DNA from: JBNKFV01 sp050289485
GTDB lineage: Bacteria > Pseudomonadota > Gammaproteobacteria > Pseudomonadales > Cellvibrionaceae
Direction of reading: 5' to 3'
DNA: 64,000 nt
Assembly: GCA_050289485.1 (NCBI GenBank)
Contig: JBNKFV010000020.1
Coordinates: forward strand, 62,001 to 126,000
Part shown: positions 1-7,516 of the stretch, one piece after another
How the letters are laid out: every line of letters starts with the position of its first letter
How positions within the stretch are numbered: position 1 is the stretch's first letter
Notes under the pieces: generated by a model
The model's input: the letters and a program-made list of their open reading frames with translations, nothing else
What the model was told of the DNA's origin: nothing
The model's database searches: none
Made by a program: the position numbers and the translations under genes

Positions 1-1494
1 AACGGTTTGTAACGAGGGCTCTATAGCCGCACCTGTACCGCTGCCGCGAGGGTAGCGTACGGCCGCTGGGCCCTGGTGTTTGTATGCGGTTTGCAATAAC
101 AGGCGACACTCGCGTTCATCGCTCGGTGTTGCGACGACCATGTTGGGAATACAACGCAGATAACTTAGATCAAAGCTACCGGCGTGTGTGGCACCATCTT
201 CACCCACAATACCGGCACGATCGATGCCGAAAGTAACGTCGAGATTTTGTATGGCGACGTCGTGTATCAGCTGGTCATAGCCACGCTGCAGAAACGTGGA
301 GTAAATCGCTACCACCGGTTTGTGATCTTCACAGGCCATCCCGGCAGCAAGGGTAACCGCGTGCTGTTCAGCAATCGCAACGTCGAAAAACCTACCTGGG
401 TACTGGGCGGCGAAGTCTACCATACCGGAGCCTTCGCACATGGCCGGCGTAATACCGACTACACGCTCGTCACAGGCTGCCACATCGCACAACCACTGGC
501 CAAACACTGCCTGATATTTAGGTGCAGAGGGTTTCGCTTCGGTAGCATCCTGAACTCTGGGTTTCGGCTCGATTTTGTTCAATGCATGGTAGCCGACCGG
601 ATCTTCTTCGGCGGGCAAAAAACCTTTGCCTTTGCGGGTGATAATGTGCAGCAATTTGGGGCCTGGTATTTCCCGCAGGTTGCTTAAGTCGTGTACCAGA
701 CGATCCATGTCATGGCCATCAATCGGGCCAATGTAGTAAAAACCCAGCTCTTCAAACAGGGTGCCAGGCGATACCATACCTTTCATGTGCTCTTCGGTTT
801 TTCTCGCCAGCTCCCACGCTTGGGGGATTTTAGAAAGCACCCGTTTGCTGCCTTCACGCAACGAGGTATAAAACCGGCTAGCCCAGATTTTAGAAAAGTA
901 GTTGGCCAGCCCACCCACATTTTTTGAAATCGACATGTTGTTGTCGTTCAAAATAACGAGCATGTCGGTTTCGGTATGCGCCGCATGATTTAAGGCTTCA
1001 AAAGCCATGCCGGCGGTCATTGCACCGTCGCCGATAATGGCGACGTGTTTGCGTTCGCTGTTATTGAGGGCGGCACTTAAAGCCATGCCCAGAGCGGCGC
1101 TGATGGAGGTGCTGGAATGGCCAACGCCAAAGGTGTCGTATGGGCTCTCAGAACGCTTGGGAAAGCCAGACAGGCCACCCAACTGGCGCATGGTGGCCAT
1201 ATTGTCGCGGCGACCGGTTAAAATCTTGTGTGGGTAGGTTTGGTGGCCTACATCCCACACCAGTCGGTCATCGGGGGTGTTGTACACGTAGTGCAGGGCA
1301 ATCGTCAGCTCAACAACACCGAGGCCAGCACCAAAATGCCCTCCCGTTTGCCCAACGGTATACAGCAGGTACTCACGCAGCTCTCTGGCAAGTTCAGGTA
1401 GACGTTCCGGCGGCAGCTGGCGCAAGTCACTGGTGTGATTAATGCCGTCGAGAAGCGAGGTGTGTGGCCTTTTATGAGGTATTTCGCTGAACAT
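1..1494 (-). CDS. dxs: 1-deoxy-D-xylulose-5-phosphate synthase, C-terminus beyond window
   Basis: Thiamine-diphosphate enzyme that condenses pyruvate and glyceraldehyde 3-phosphate to DXP, the first step of the MEP isoprenoid pathway. Reading leftward from the ATG at 1494 the frame stays open for 498 codons to the window edge; the full family length is about 620-640 residues, so roughly 130 C-terminal residues are missing. Visible family motifs are QTGGHFGAGLGVVELT with the catalytic-region His near residue 53, the thiamine-Mg site GDGAMTAG near 155-162 followed by NDNNMSISKN, the IAEQHAVTLAAGMA segment with the catalytic Glu, and a RYPRG motif close to the edge. It lies 116 bp downstream of ispA on the same strand, the usual xseB-ispA-dxs order, so co-transcription is likely. 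Confidence 0.97.
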   Translation of the reverse strand, partial: MFSEIPHKRPHTSLLDGINHTSDLRQLPPERLPELARELREYLLYTVGQTGGHFGAGLGVVELTIALHYVYNTPDDRLVWDVGHQTYPHKILTGRRDNMATMRQLGGLSGFPKRSESPYDTFGVGHSSTSISAALGMALSAALNNSERKHVAIIGDGAMTAGMAFEALNHAAHTETDMLVILNDNNMSISKNVGGLANYFSKIWASRFYTSLREGSKRVLSKIPQAWELARKTEEHMKGMVSPGTLFEELGFYYIGPIDGHDMDRLVHDLSNLREIPGPKLLHIITRKGKGFLPAEEDPVGYHALNKIEPKPRVQDATEAKPSAPKYQAVFGQWLCDVAACDERVVGITPAMCEGSGMVDFAAQYPGRFFDVAIAEQHAVTLAAGMACEDHKPVVAIYSTFLQRGYDQLIHDVAIQNLDVTFGIDRAGIVGEDGATHAGSFDLSYLRCIPNMVVATPSDERECRLLLQTAYKHQGPAAVRYPRGSGTGAAIEPSLQTV

Positions 1495-1610
1495 GCTTTC
1501 CAAAGCCTTGTTTGCCAAACGCTATTGGCTGCCGGAATGTCCGTCTGTTTCTGGCAGACTATGAGTGGTACCGAGCTGTGCATTGTATTGCTCGGTGTCT
1601 GTTCGCGCAA

Positions 1611-2525
1611 TCAATGCAGCCGCTGAATAATATAGGCTGACAATTGTCGCAGTCGATCCGCGCGAGCATCAAATGCGCTCAATGCTGCCAAAGCCGTTTT
1701 GTGCAGTCCGTTGGCTTTAGCTTTGGCGCCTTCCAGCCCCAGCAGTGACACATAGGTTGGCTTGTTATGCTGGGCATCAGCACCCTGGGTTTTACCCAGT
1801 ATTTGTGTATCGCTGATCACGTCGAGAATATCGTCTTGCACTTGAAACGCCAGGCCTATGGCCTGAGCGTACTGCTCTAGTTGCCGCAGTTGCTTGGTGC
1901 TGGCTAAGCCCGTAGCCGTAGCGCCCATGGCAACACTGGCTTCAATTAATGCGCCAGTTTTAGCCCGGTGCATACGTTCAAGTTGTGCCAGCGTAAGGGT
2001 CTGATTAACCGCGTTTAAGTCAATCGCTTGCCCAGCGACCATGCCCTCTACCCCAGAGGCATTCGCCAGCTGTTTAACCAACTGCAAACGGGTGGTGTCA
2101 GTGGCGGGGGCTTGTGTTAACAGTTCGAATGCACAGGTTTGCAGAGCGTCGCCCGCAAGAATGGCGGTCGCTTCGTCAAATTGTATATGACAGGTAGGTT
2201 TGCCGCGGCGGAGGTTGTCGTCGTCCATCGCTGGGAGATCGTCGTGAATCAGGCTATAGGTATGTAGCGACTCCACTGCTGCTGCGGTGTAGTCGAGTAC
2301 TAATTGGTGGTCGCTGGTGGCGCCCACGGCCTCAGCTGCGGAGTATACCAACACAGGGCGCACATGTTTGCCGCCGCCGAGCGCGCTGTACTGCATGGAT
2401 TCTGCCAGATGTGGCGCCGGGCAGTTCGCCAACAGCTCGGCAAGCAGAGTACGGTAGACCTTTTCGAAGTGGTGTTGCTGTCGTTTCAGGTACTGCTCAA
2501 ATGTCAGAGGAGAATTACTCGTCAT
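1611..2525 (-). CDS. ispA: Farnesyl diphosphate synthase (geranyltranstransferase)
   Basis: Cytosolic short-chain prenyltransferase that adds isopentenyl diphosphate to dimethylallyl or geranyl diphosphate to give farnesyl diphosphate. About 304 residues, normal for IspA. The first aspartate-rich motif HDDLPAMDDDNLRRGKPT lies near residues 94-111 and the second, QVQDDILDV, near 230. I choose the ATG at 2525 (MTSNSPLTF) over an upstream in-frame ATG at 2546, because it gives the family's N-terminus and the usual small overlap (11 bp) with the 3' end of xseB. The gene sits between xseB and dxs, and its product feeds quinone and undecaprenyl synthesis. Confidence 0.96.
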   Translation of the reverse strand: MTSNSPLTFEQYLKRQQHHFEKVYRTLLAELLANCPAPHLAESMQYSALGGGKHVRPVLVYSAAEAVGATSDHQLVLDYTAAAVESLHTYSLIHDDLPAMDDDNLRRGKPTCHIQFDEATAILAGDALQTCAFELLTQAPATDTTRLQLVKQLANASGVEGMVAGQAIDLNAVNQTLTLAQLERMHRAKTGALIEASVAMGATATGLASTKQLRQLEQYAQAIGLAFQVQDDILDVISDTQILGKTQGADAQHNKPTYVSLLGLEGAKAKANGLHKTALAALSAFDARADRLRQLSAYIIQRLH

Positions 2526-2766
2526 CGCCGTGTTCTTCGGTATCAAAATCAGCCAGTTTTATGTTGCCTTGTGCTTCGATGAGCTGCTGAACGCGCTGTT
2601 CTGCCGAGGTTATTTGCTGCTGGCACTCACGGGTGAGCTTGATACCGGTTTCAAATACCTGCAGTGATTCGTCTAAACTTAAGTCGCCGTCTTCTAGTGT
2701 TTCTACCAGCTCTTCCAGCTGTTCAAGAGCAGACTCAAGCGTTTGCGGTTTTTTTTTGGCAGCCAT
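2515..2766 (-). CDS. xseB: Exodeoxyribonuclease VII small subunit
   Basis: Small subunit of exonuclease VII, which with XseA degrades single-stranded DNA from both ends. The 83-residue product starts MAAKKKPQTLESALEQLEEL and contains the XseB helical hairpin, including the motif GDLSLDESLQVFETGIKL. The ATG at 2766 is preceded by a GGAGA-type ribosome site; an in-frame upstream extension to 2877 gives a sequence unlike the family. It ends in an acidic tail (DTEEHGDDE) whose last codons overlap the start of ispA, so the two genes are probably translationally coupled. xseA is not in the window. Confidence 0.95.
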   Translation of the reverse strand: MAAKKKPQTLESALEQLEELVETLEDGDLSLDESLQVFETGIKLTRECQQQITSAEQRVQQLIEAQGNIKLADFDTEEHGDDE

Positions 2767-3060
2767 CGTTGTTGTTTCTCCGAAGATTGATACGGGTACG
2801 AAACCGGCAACACAGTACAGAAGGTTACATACTGGGTCAAACGTTGCTGAGAATACTGATAATGTGCCGTAAAACAACTACTTGTCGCATAGCTTTGCGA
2901 GATAGCATTGGGTAAACTCGGTTGCACGAGAATAAGCTGTTACGGCCTTGGTATGGCTAATGTCGACGCTAATGAAATGGTGATGGCGGCCGATGTTGCA
3001 ATGAAAGGCTAAATAAGCAGACTGGCAGCCTGCGATCCAGTCTATTTAAAGGAGCACTCT
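2767..3060. promoter_or_regulatory. Divergent intergenic region between xseB and pomA
   Basis: This 294 bp space must hold the promoters for the leftward xseB-ispA-dxs block and the rightward pomA-pomB-PilZ block. An AAAGGAG ribosome site lies just before the GTG start of pomA at 3061. I see no convincing sigma-28 or sigma-54 flagellar promoter consensus, and no gene. Confidence 0.5.
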
Positions 3061-3825
3061 GTGGATCTAGCAACAATAGTCGGGTTGATCGGTGCCTTAG
3101 GCCTGATCACTGTCACCATGCTTATGAGTGGTGATCTGGGGATGTTTGTCAACGCCCCGTCGTTGGTGATTGTCATTGGGGGCAGTATATTCGCGGTGAT
3201 GGCGAAATACGGTTTGGGTCAATTTCTGAGTGCTTTCAAAATTGCTGGCAAAAGTTTTAGCAGTAAAGTTGTCGACCCCAACGAACTGATTGATCAGATC
3301 GTTGAGCTGGCCGATGCCGCTCGCAAAGGCGGGTTGTTGTCGCTGGAAGGGGTTGAGGTTGAAAACGTGTTTCTTAAGCGGGGTATACAGCTTTTGGTCG
3401 ATGGCCATGATCCCGATGTAGTGAAAACCCTGATGAGCAAAGACCGCTCGCTGGCGGAAGAGCGGCATACCATTGGCGCGAAGATTTTTACGGATATGGC
3501 TGTAGTGGCGCCGGCCATGGGTATGATCGGTACCCTGATTGGTCTGGTAGCGATGCTGGCCAACATGGATGACCCCAAGTCGATCGGCCCGGCGATGGCC
3601 GTAGCACTGCTAACCACACTTTACGGCGCTGTGATTGCCAACGGCATTGCCGACCCTATTGCAGCAAAGCTCCAGCTGCGCGCAGGCGAAGAAGCCATGA
3701 TCAAAAACCTCGTTATCGATGCCTTGTTGGCCATTCAAAGTGGCCAGAACCCCCGCGTTATCGATCAAATGCTGCGCACTTATCTGCCCGAAGGTAAGCG
3801 TGAAGTTGAAGCAGCAGCTGAATAA
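3061..3825 (+). CDS. pomA: Flagellar motor stator protein PomA (MotA family)
   Basis: Inner-membrane subunit of the flagellar stator, which forms the ion channel with PomB and pushes on FliG. The 254-residue length matches Vibrio-type PomA rather than the longer proton-type MotA. It opens MDLATIVGLIGALGLI, with two N-terminal membrane segments, a cytoplasmic loop rich in charged residues (around 90-145), and a second pair of membrane segments beginning at MAVVAPAMGMIGTLIGLVAM. Translation starts at GTG behind an AAAGGAG site. pomB follows 18 bp later. Sodium coupling is inferred from family resemblance and from PomB. Confidence 0.95.
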   Translation: MDLATIVGLIGALGLITVTMLMSGDLGMFVNAPSLVIVIGGSIFAVMAKYGLGQFLSAFKIAGKSFSSKVVDPNELIDQIVELADAARKGGLLSLEGVEVENVFLKRGIQLLVDGHDPDVVKTLMSKDRSLAEERHTIGAKIFTDMAVVAPAMGMIGTLIGLVAMLANMDDPKSIGPAMAVALLTTLYGAVIANGIADPIAAKLQLRAGEEAMIKNLVIDALLAIQSGQNPRVIDQMLRTYLPEGKREVEAAAE

Positions 3826-3843
3826 GACGCAGCAGGCTAACGA

Positions 3844-4827
3844 ATGAGTGACGAAGAAGAACAAAAGTGTAAGTGTGAACCGGGTCTGCCTGCCTGGATG
3901 GGCACGTTTGCCGATTTGATGTCCCTGTTGATGTGTTTTTTTGTGTTGTTACTGTCGTTTTCAGAAATGGATGCCATGAAATTCAAGCGCTTGGCAGGCT
4001 CCATGGCCCAGGCATTTGGTGTGCAAAACAAGCTTAATGTGCTTGATGTACCGAAAGGTACCAGCATTATCGCGCAGGAATTCAGCCCAGGTCGGCCGGA
4101 ACCTACCCCCATCAATGAAATCTGGCAAAAAACTACCACGGTCACTGAGGTAGAGCTGGATACCCAGTGCGCCGAAGAGTTTGATGTAGAACAGGGCGAG
4201 ATTGAGCAGGAAGCCGGTGCGCAGATGCGTATCAAGGAAAAACTTGAGGAGTTGATTGAACAGACGCGGCAGGATTTTTATGAACTGGCGGCCAAACTTC
4301 AGGAGCAAGTGGATGCAGGCGAAATAGAGCTGGAAACCATTGGCCGTAAAATCATTATCCGTATTCGTGAAAAAGGCTCATTCAAATCAGGCACCGCCGA
4401 GCTTTCCGACGATTATTACGACGTGCTTGAGGAAGTACGCTACGTGCTGGAAGAGAAGCCTGGGAAGATTATTGTTGAAGGGCATACGGATAATGTGCCC
4501 ATTGCCGGTCGTTATCGCTCCAACTGGGAGCTTTCCGCAGCTCGTGCAGTGACTGTGGCGCAGGAACTCATGAAAGGCGGCAAGATCAATCAACGCCGTT
4601 TTGTGGTATCTGGGTTGGCAGATACCAAGCCGATTGCGCCTAACGATTCTTCCGTAAACCGAGCGCGCAACCGTCGGGTAGAAATCGTGATTCACCAGGG
4701 CCTGGATGAAACCGATCTAAGTGCCGAGGATCAAAAAATACTGCGCGAAGACGGGCAGGATATTATGCGCGACCTCGATCTTGATCCTGAGTACCTGTTC
4801 GACCTTGATCCGGCAGAGATATTCTGA
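3844..4827 (+). CDS. pomB: Flagellar motor stator protein PomB (MotB/OmpA family)
   Basis: Stator partner of PomA that anchors the motor to peptidoglycan. The 327-residue protein has a short cytoplasmic N-terminus, the segment LPAWMGTFADLMSLLMCFF with the ion-binding aspartate at residue 24 (the same number as the essential Asp of Vibrio PomB), an acidic coiled linker (about 90-165), and a C-terminal OmpA-like peptidoglycan-binding domain with EGHTDNVPIAG, NWELSAARA and NRARNRRVEI. The stop codon overlaps the next ATG (TGATG), coupling it to the PilZ gene. Two cysteines at 9 and 11 are unusual but lie before the membrane span. Confidence 0.95.
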   Translation: MSDEEEQKCKCEPGLPAWMGTFADLMSLLMCFFVLLLSFSEMDAMKFKRLAGSMAQAFGVQNKLNVLDVPKGTSIIAQEFSPGRPEPTPINEIWQKTTTVTEVELDTQCAEEFDVEQGEIEQEAGAQMRIKEKLEELIEQTRQDFYELAAKLQEQVDAGEIELETIGRKIIIRIREKGSFKSGTAELSDDYYDVLEEVRYVLEEKPGKIIVEGHTDNVPIAGRYRSNWELSAARAVTVAQELMKGGKINQRRFVVSGLADTKPIAPNDSSVNRARNRRVEIVIHQGLDETDLSAEDQKILREDGQDIMRDLDLDPEYLFDLDPAEIF

Positions 4828-5402
4828 TGGCTTTGCCTGAAGGTACGACCGAGCGCAGGCGCTACTTTCGCATCGACGATCAGATCCGTTTGCGCTACCA
4901 GCCAGTAACGGCTGAGCAGATGGCAATGCCTGCGGCAGAGAGTTTTCAATTAGACGATTTGCGCTCCTCACTGGCGCGCTTCGATACGCAGATTAACCAC
5001 CTCTTAAGCGAATTACGTATCAAGGACCCCTTGGTTGGCGAAGTTTTGGGTCTGGTCAACCAGAAGTATTTTGTATTAGCTGAGCAGGCGATTGCCGACA
5101 AGGTTGCTATTGAGGGGGAGGCGCACCCCCTGGTTGAGGTAAATATCAGTGCGTGTGGAATGGCCTTTACGACTAATGAACCTGCTGATACGGACAGTTT
5201 TGTTCATCTGGACATGATTCTGTTACCCGGTAACCAACAAATTTCTACCTATGCAGCCGTCGTCGCGTGCGAACAGGCCGGCCCCAGTGCTTACCTGTGG
5301 CGTTTAGACTTTCGCCAACTCAAAAGTGCCGAGCAGGAGGTGCTGATCCAGCATCTGGTGAAACGGCAGACGCAGCTACGCAAAGCAAGGCAAGTTATTT
5401 AG
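4827..5402 (+). CDS. PilZ domain protein, probable c-di-GMP effector of the motor
   Basis: 191-residue protein whose start codon overlaps the pomB stop, making a three-gene pomA-pomB-PilZ operon. The PilZ signatures for cyclic-di-GMP binding are present: RRYFR (residues 11-15, an RxxxR motif) and NISACG (106-111, the D/NxSxxG motif). They are separated by about 90 residues that look helical (roughly 40-95), much longer than in a minimal PilZ domain, so the fold carries an inserted helical segment after its first strand. The operon position suggests it adjusts stator output when c-di-GMP rises, as YcgR does in enterics; that role is inferred. Confidence 0.85.
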   Translation: MALPEGTTERRRYFRIDDQIRLRYQPVTAEQMAMPAAESFQLDDLRSSLARFDTQINHLLSELRIKDPLVGEVLGLVNQKYFVLAEQAIADKVAIEGEAHPLVEVNISACGMAFTTNEPADTDSFVHLDMILLPGNQQISTYAAVVACEQAGPSAYLWRLDFRQLKSAEQEVLIQHLVKRQTQLRKARQVI

Positions 5403-6049
5403 AACCCTACAATAGGTAGAGTTGTCGCCATTTTCCTTTATTTTTTAAAAAAATGATATTGGTGACATTCTTGTAGGATATATCGCACAAAAAGAGAGGA
5501 GTTTGACGACTAGAGTGGTTACGTTTGTTTCCTCAATAATAGGCAGAATGGATAGAACTAAGGAATGAGACCAGGGGAGATATGGATGTCTGGTAGCATT
5601 ACCACGGATTGGTGTTCATCCTGTGAGAAGGTAGGTGGTGAAAGGATCTCACCCCAACTCTACTGCACCGCTTTCTACGCCAAACCTTACCCATCGCGCT
5701 TTTTTAACATCTCTTGCATACAATTGCGGTTTATTCTTCGCCCCGGTTTCATCGGTATGTCATAAAACCGTGTTTTACTCAGCCTGATCCTAGGGACTAT
5801 ACTCAAAGTCAGGATGACGCTAATCTGTTGTCAGTAGGCGTTATCACTATGCGGAGGGAATAGATTTCACTCAGTTTATACCTACAGCGGCTTATCTCTC
5901 TGATAGCTGCCGACAACCAAAAAACCAGCGTGTAACAGCTACATGCTCCAGGCTTGTCTCTCTTCAAATTTCACCCTTGATAGTTCGCTATTCTTCTTTA
6001 ACCTTTTGTTTTTATTCATCTTTTCGCTCTTGGTGCGAGGAAGTTACCT
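5403..6049. other. Intergenic region without a recognised gene
   Basis: About 650 bp between the PilZ gene and the HNH gene. It is richer in A and T than its surroundings at its ends and contains no open frame with family resemblance or a credible ribosome site. Short inverted repeats are visible (for example CCTGA at 5780 with TCAGG near 5811), but none is followed by a U-tract. It may hold a regulatory RNA or decayed DNA; I cannot support either. Confidence 0.5.
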
Positions 6050-6628
6050 ATGGATGCACGTATTCTTAGGGTTAATGCCATGGGGCAGCCGCTGGAATGG
6101 CTGAGCTGGCAAGAAGCTGTTTGTCTTTATGCTAGAGACATGATCACCTGGAGCCTGGGGGGAATTGTACGGCGTGTTTATGGCGGCCGTTGTCGTTTAA
6201 CGGGTGAGCAGAGTGAAATTGAATTACCGGCGATTGTCGCTAGTGCCCAATACTCTTACCATCGCCCACGGTTTAATCCCGGTCTCACTAACCGTGCGTT
6301 GTTTGCCAGAGATAATTACCAGTGTATGTACTGTGGTGGGAGATTTACGGTGTCGCAGTTGTCTCGCGACCATATTGTGCCGAGAAGTCGTGGTGGCATC
6401 GACCGTTGGGAGAATGTAGTGGCAGCCTGCTTACGCTGTAATCAACGTAAGAGCGACTTCCTATTGTCGGAAATCAGCATGGACTTGCTCGCCTTGCCGT
6501 ATCGACCCAATCAGGCGGAATATCTGGCACTGATCAATAGCCATCGAATACGGGGCGACCAAATGGATTTTCTGCGTACCCAGTTTTCTAAAAACAACCG
6601 CATCGTTGATTGTTCTATTCAGGCTTAG
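6050..6628 (+). CDS. HNH endonuclease family protein
   Basis: 192-residue protein with an HNH nuclease domain in its second half. The zinc-ribbon cysteines C92 and C95 (QCMYCGGRF) and C127 and C130 (AACLRCNQRK) bracket the catalytic SRDHIVPRSRGG segment (D107, H108) and N122 (RWENVV). Residues 1-80 are the N-terminal module seen in stand-alone HNH proteins of proteobacteria. A GAGGAAG ribosome site precedes the ATG. There is no adjacent methylase, phage gene or toxin partner, so this is not evidently a restriction or homing system; the substrate is unknown. Confidence 0.88.
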   Translation: MDARILRVNAMGQPLEWLSWQEAVCLYARDMITWSLGGIVRRVYGGRCRLTGEQSEIELPAIVASAQYSYHRPRFNPGLTNRALFARDNYQCMYCGGRFTVSQLSRDHIVPRSRGGIDRWENVVAACLRCNQRKSDFLLSEISMDLLALPYRPNQAEYLALINSHRIRGDQMDFLRTQFSKNNRIVDCSIQA

Positions 6629-6670
6629 GTTATTTTTGTCATACTGGCAGCTTTACGCTGCCGGTTGCTT

Positions 6671-7486
6671 ATGCGCTTTTTTGATACCCATTGCCATTTT
6701 GATTGCCCTGCCTTTGATCCTGATCGCGAGCAGGTGTGGGCTTCTGCGTTAGCACTCGGGGTCGAAAAAATAGTGATTCCGGGTGTTACGCCGTCTCAAT
6801 GGAGTAAGGCAAGAGTCACTGCTGAGCAAATAGCAGGCTATTATGCTGTGGGGTTACACCCGCGCTGGGTTCCAACGTATGCAACAGCGTGCGAGCGCGA
6901 CCAGGTTGAGCCGCTCGATCATTTGCAAAGTCTACTGACGAGCGCACTTGCACAGTGTGACGGTGCGTTGGTGGCCGTAGGGGAGTGTGGGCTGGATAAA
7001 CCTTACGACTTGCCTCTGGTTACCCAGTTGGACTATTTTCGCTTGCAGGCACGTATTGCTGCAGAGTGTGGTTTGCCTTTGATGATTCACGCGGTGGGTT
7101 ACCACGCTGAAATTTTACGCGTTCTAAAAGAAGTGCCGAATCCGCAGGGGGGCGTGGTACATGCATTTTCCGGTAGTTACGAGATTGCCCAACAATATTG
7201 GCAGGCAGGTTACCGCCTGGGAGTGGGTGGCGTTATTACCTATCCTCGAGCTAATAAAACGCGCAAGGCTGTCGCAGCCATGCCTTTAGAGGCGTTGGTA
7301 CTGGAAACCGATGCCCCGGATATGCCTCTATCGGGCTATCAGGGCATGCGCAACAGCCCCGAAAAAATACCGCAGGTGGCGCGCTGTTTGGCAGAGTTGA
7401 AGGCTCTACCTCTGCAAGAGGTGGTTAATATTTGTTTTGATAACAGTGTTCGCCTGTTTTTGCCTTTAGCAACCGTTGCTGAGTAA
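6671..7486 (+). CDS. TatD family metal-dependent hydrolase (putative DNase)
   Basis: TIM-barrel metallohydrolase of the TatD family, members of which act as 3' to 5' DNases or deoxyaminoacyl hydrolases. About 271 residues. Metal ligands are visible in DTHCHFD at the N-terminus, GECGLDKPYD near residue 112, MIHAVGYH near 140, HAFSGS near 163 and LETDAPDMPL near 216. I prefer the ATG at 6671; an in-frame TTG two codons earlier has no better ribosome site. It lies 42 bp downstream of the HNH gene and about 30 bp before csdA-csdE on the same strand. Confidence 0.9.
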   Translation: MRFFDTHCHFDCPAFDPDREQVWASALALGVEKIVIPGVTPSQWSKARVTAEQIAGYYAVGLHPRWVPTYATACERDQVEPLDHLQSLLTSALAQCDGALVAVGECGLDKPYDLPLVTQLDYFRLQARIAAECGLPLMIHAVGYHAEILRVLKEVPNPQGGVVHAFSGSYEIAQQYWQAGYRLGVGGVITYPRANKTRKAVAAMPLEALVLETDAPDMPLSGYQGMRNSPEKIPQVARCLAELKALPLQEVVNICFDNSVRLFLPLATVAE

Positions 7487-7516
7487 TGCTGTTGTCGTTG
7501 AATTCTTGAATTGTCT

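Noticed and set aside
3844..4827. MotB of a proton motor
   Set aside because: The length of the partner (254 residues), the Asp24 position and the GTFADLMSLLMCFF segment match PomB better; ion choice remains inferred.
5565..5765. 66-codon frame in the large gap after the PilZ gene
   Set aside because: No ribosome site, no domain, unusual Cys-rich composition and no coding bias.
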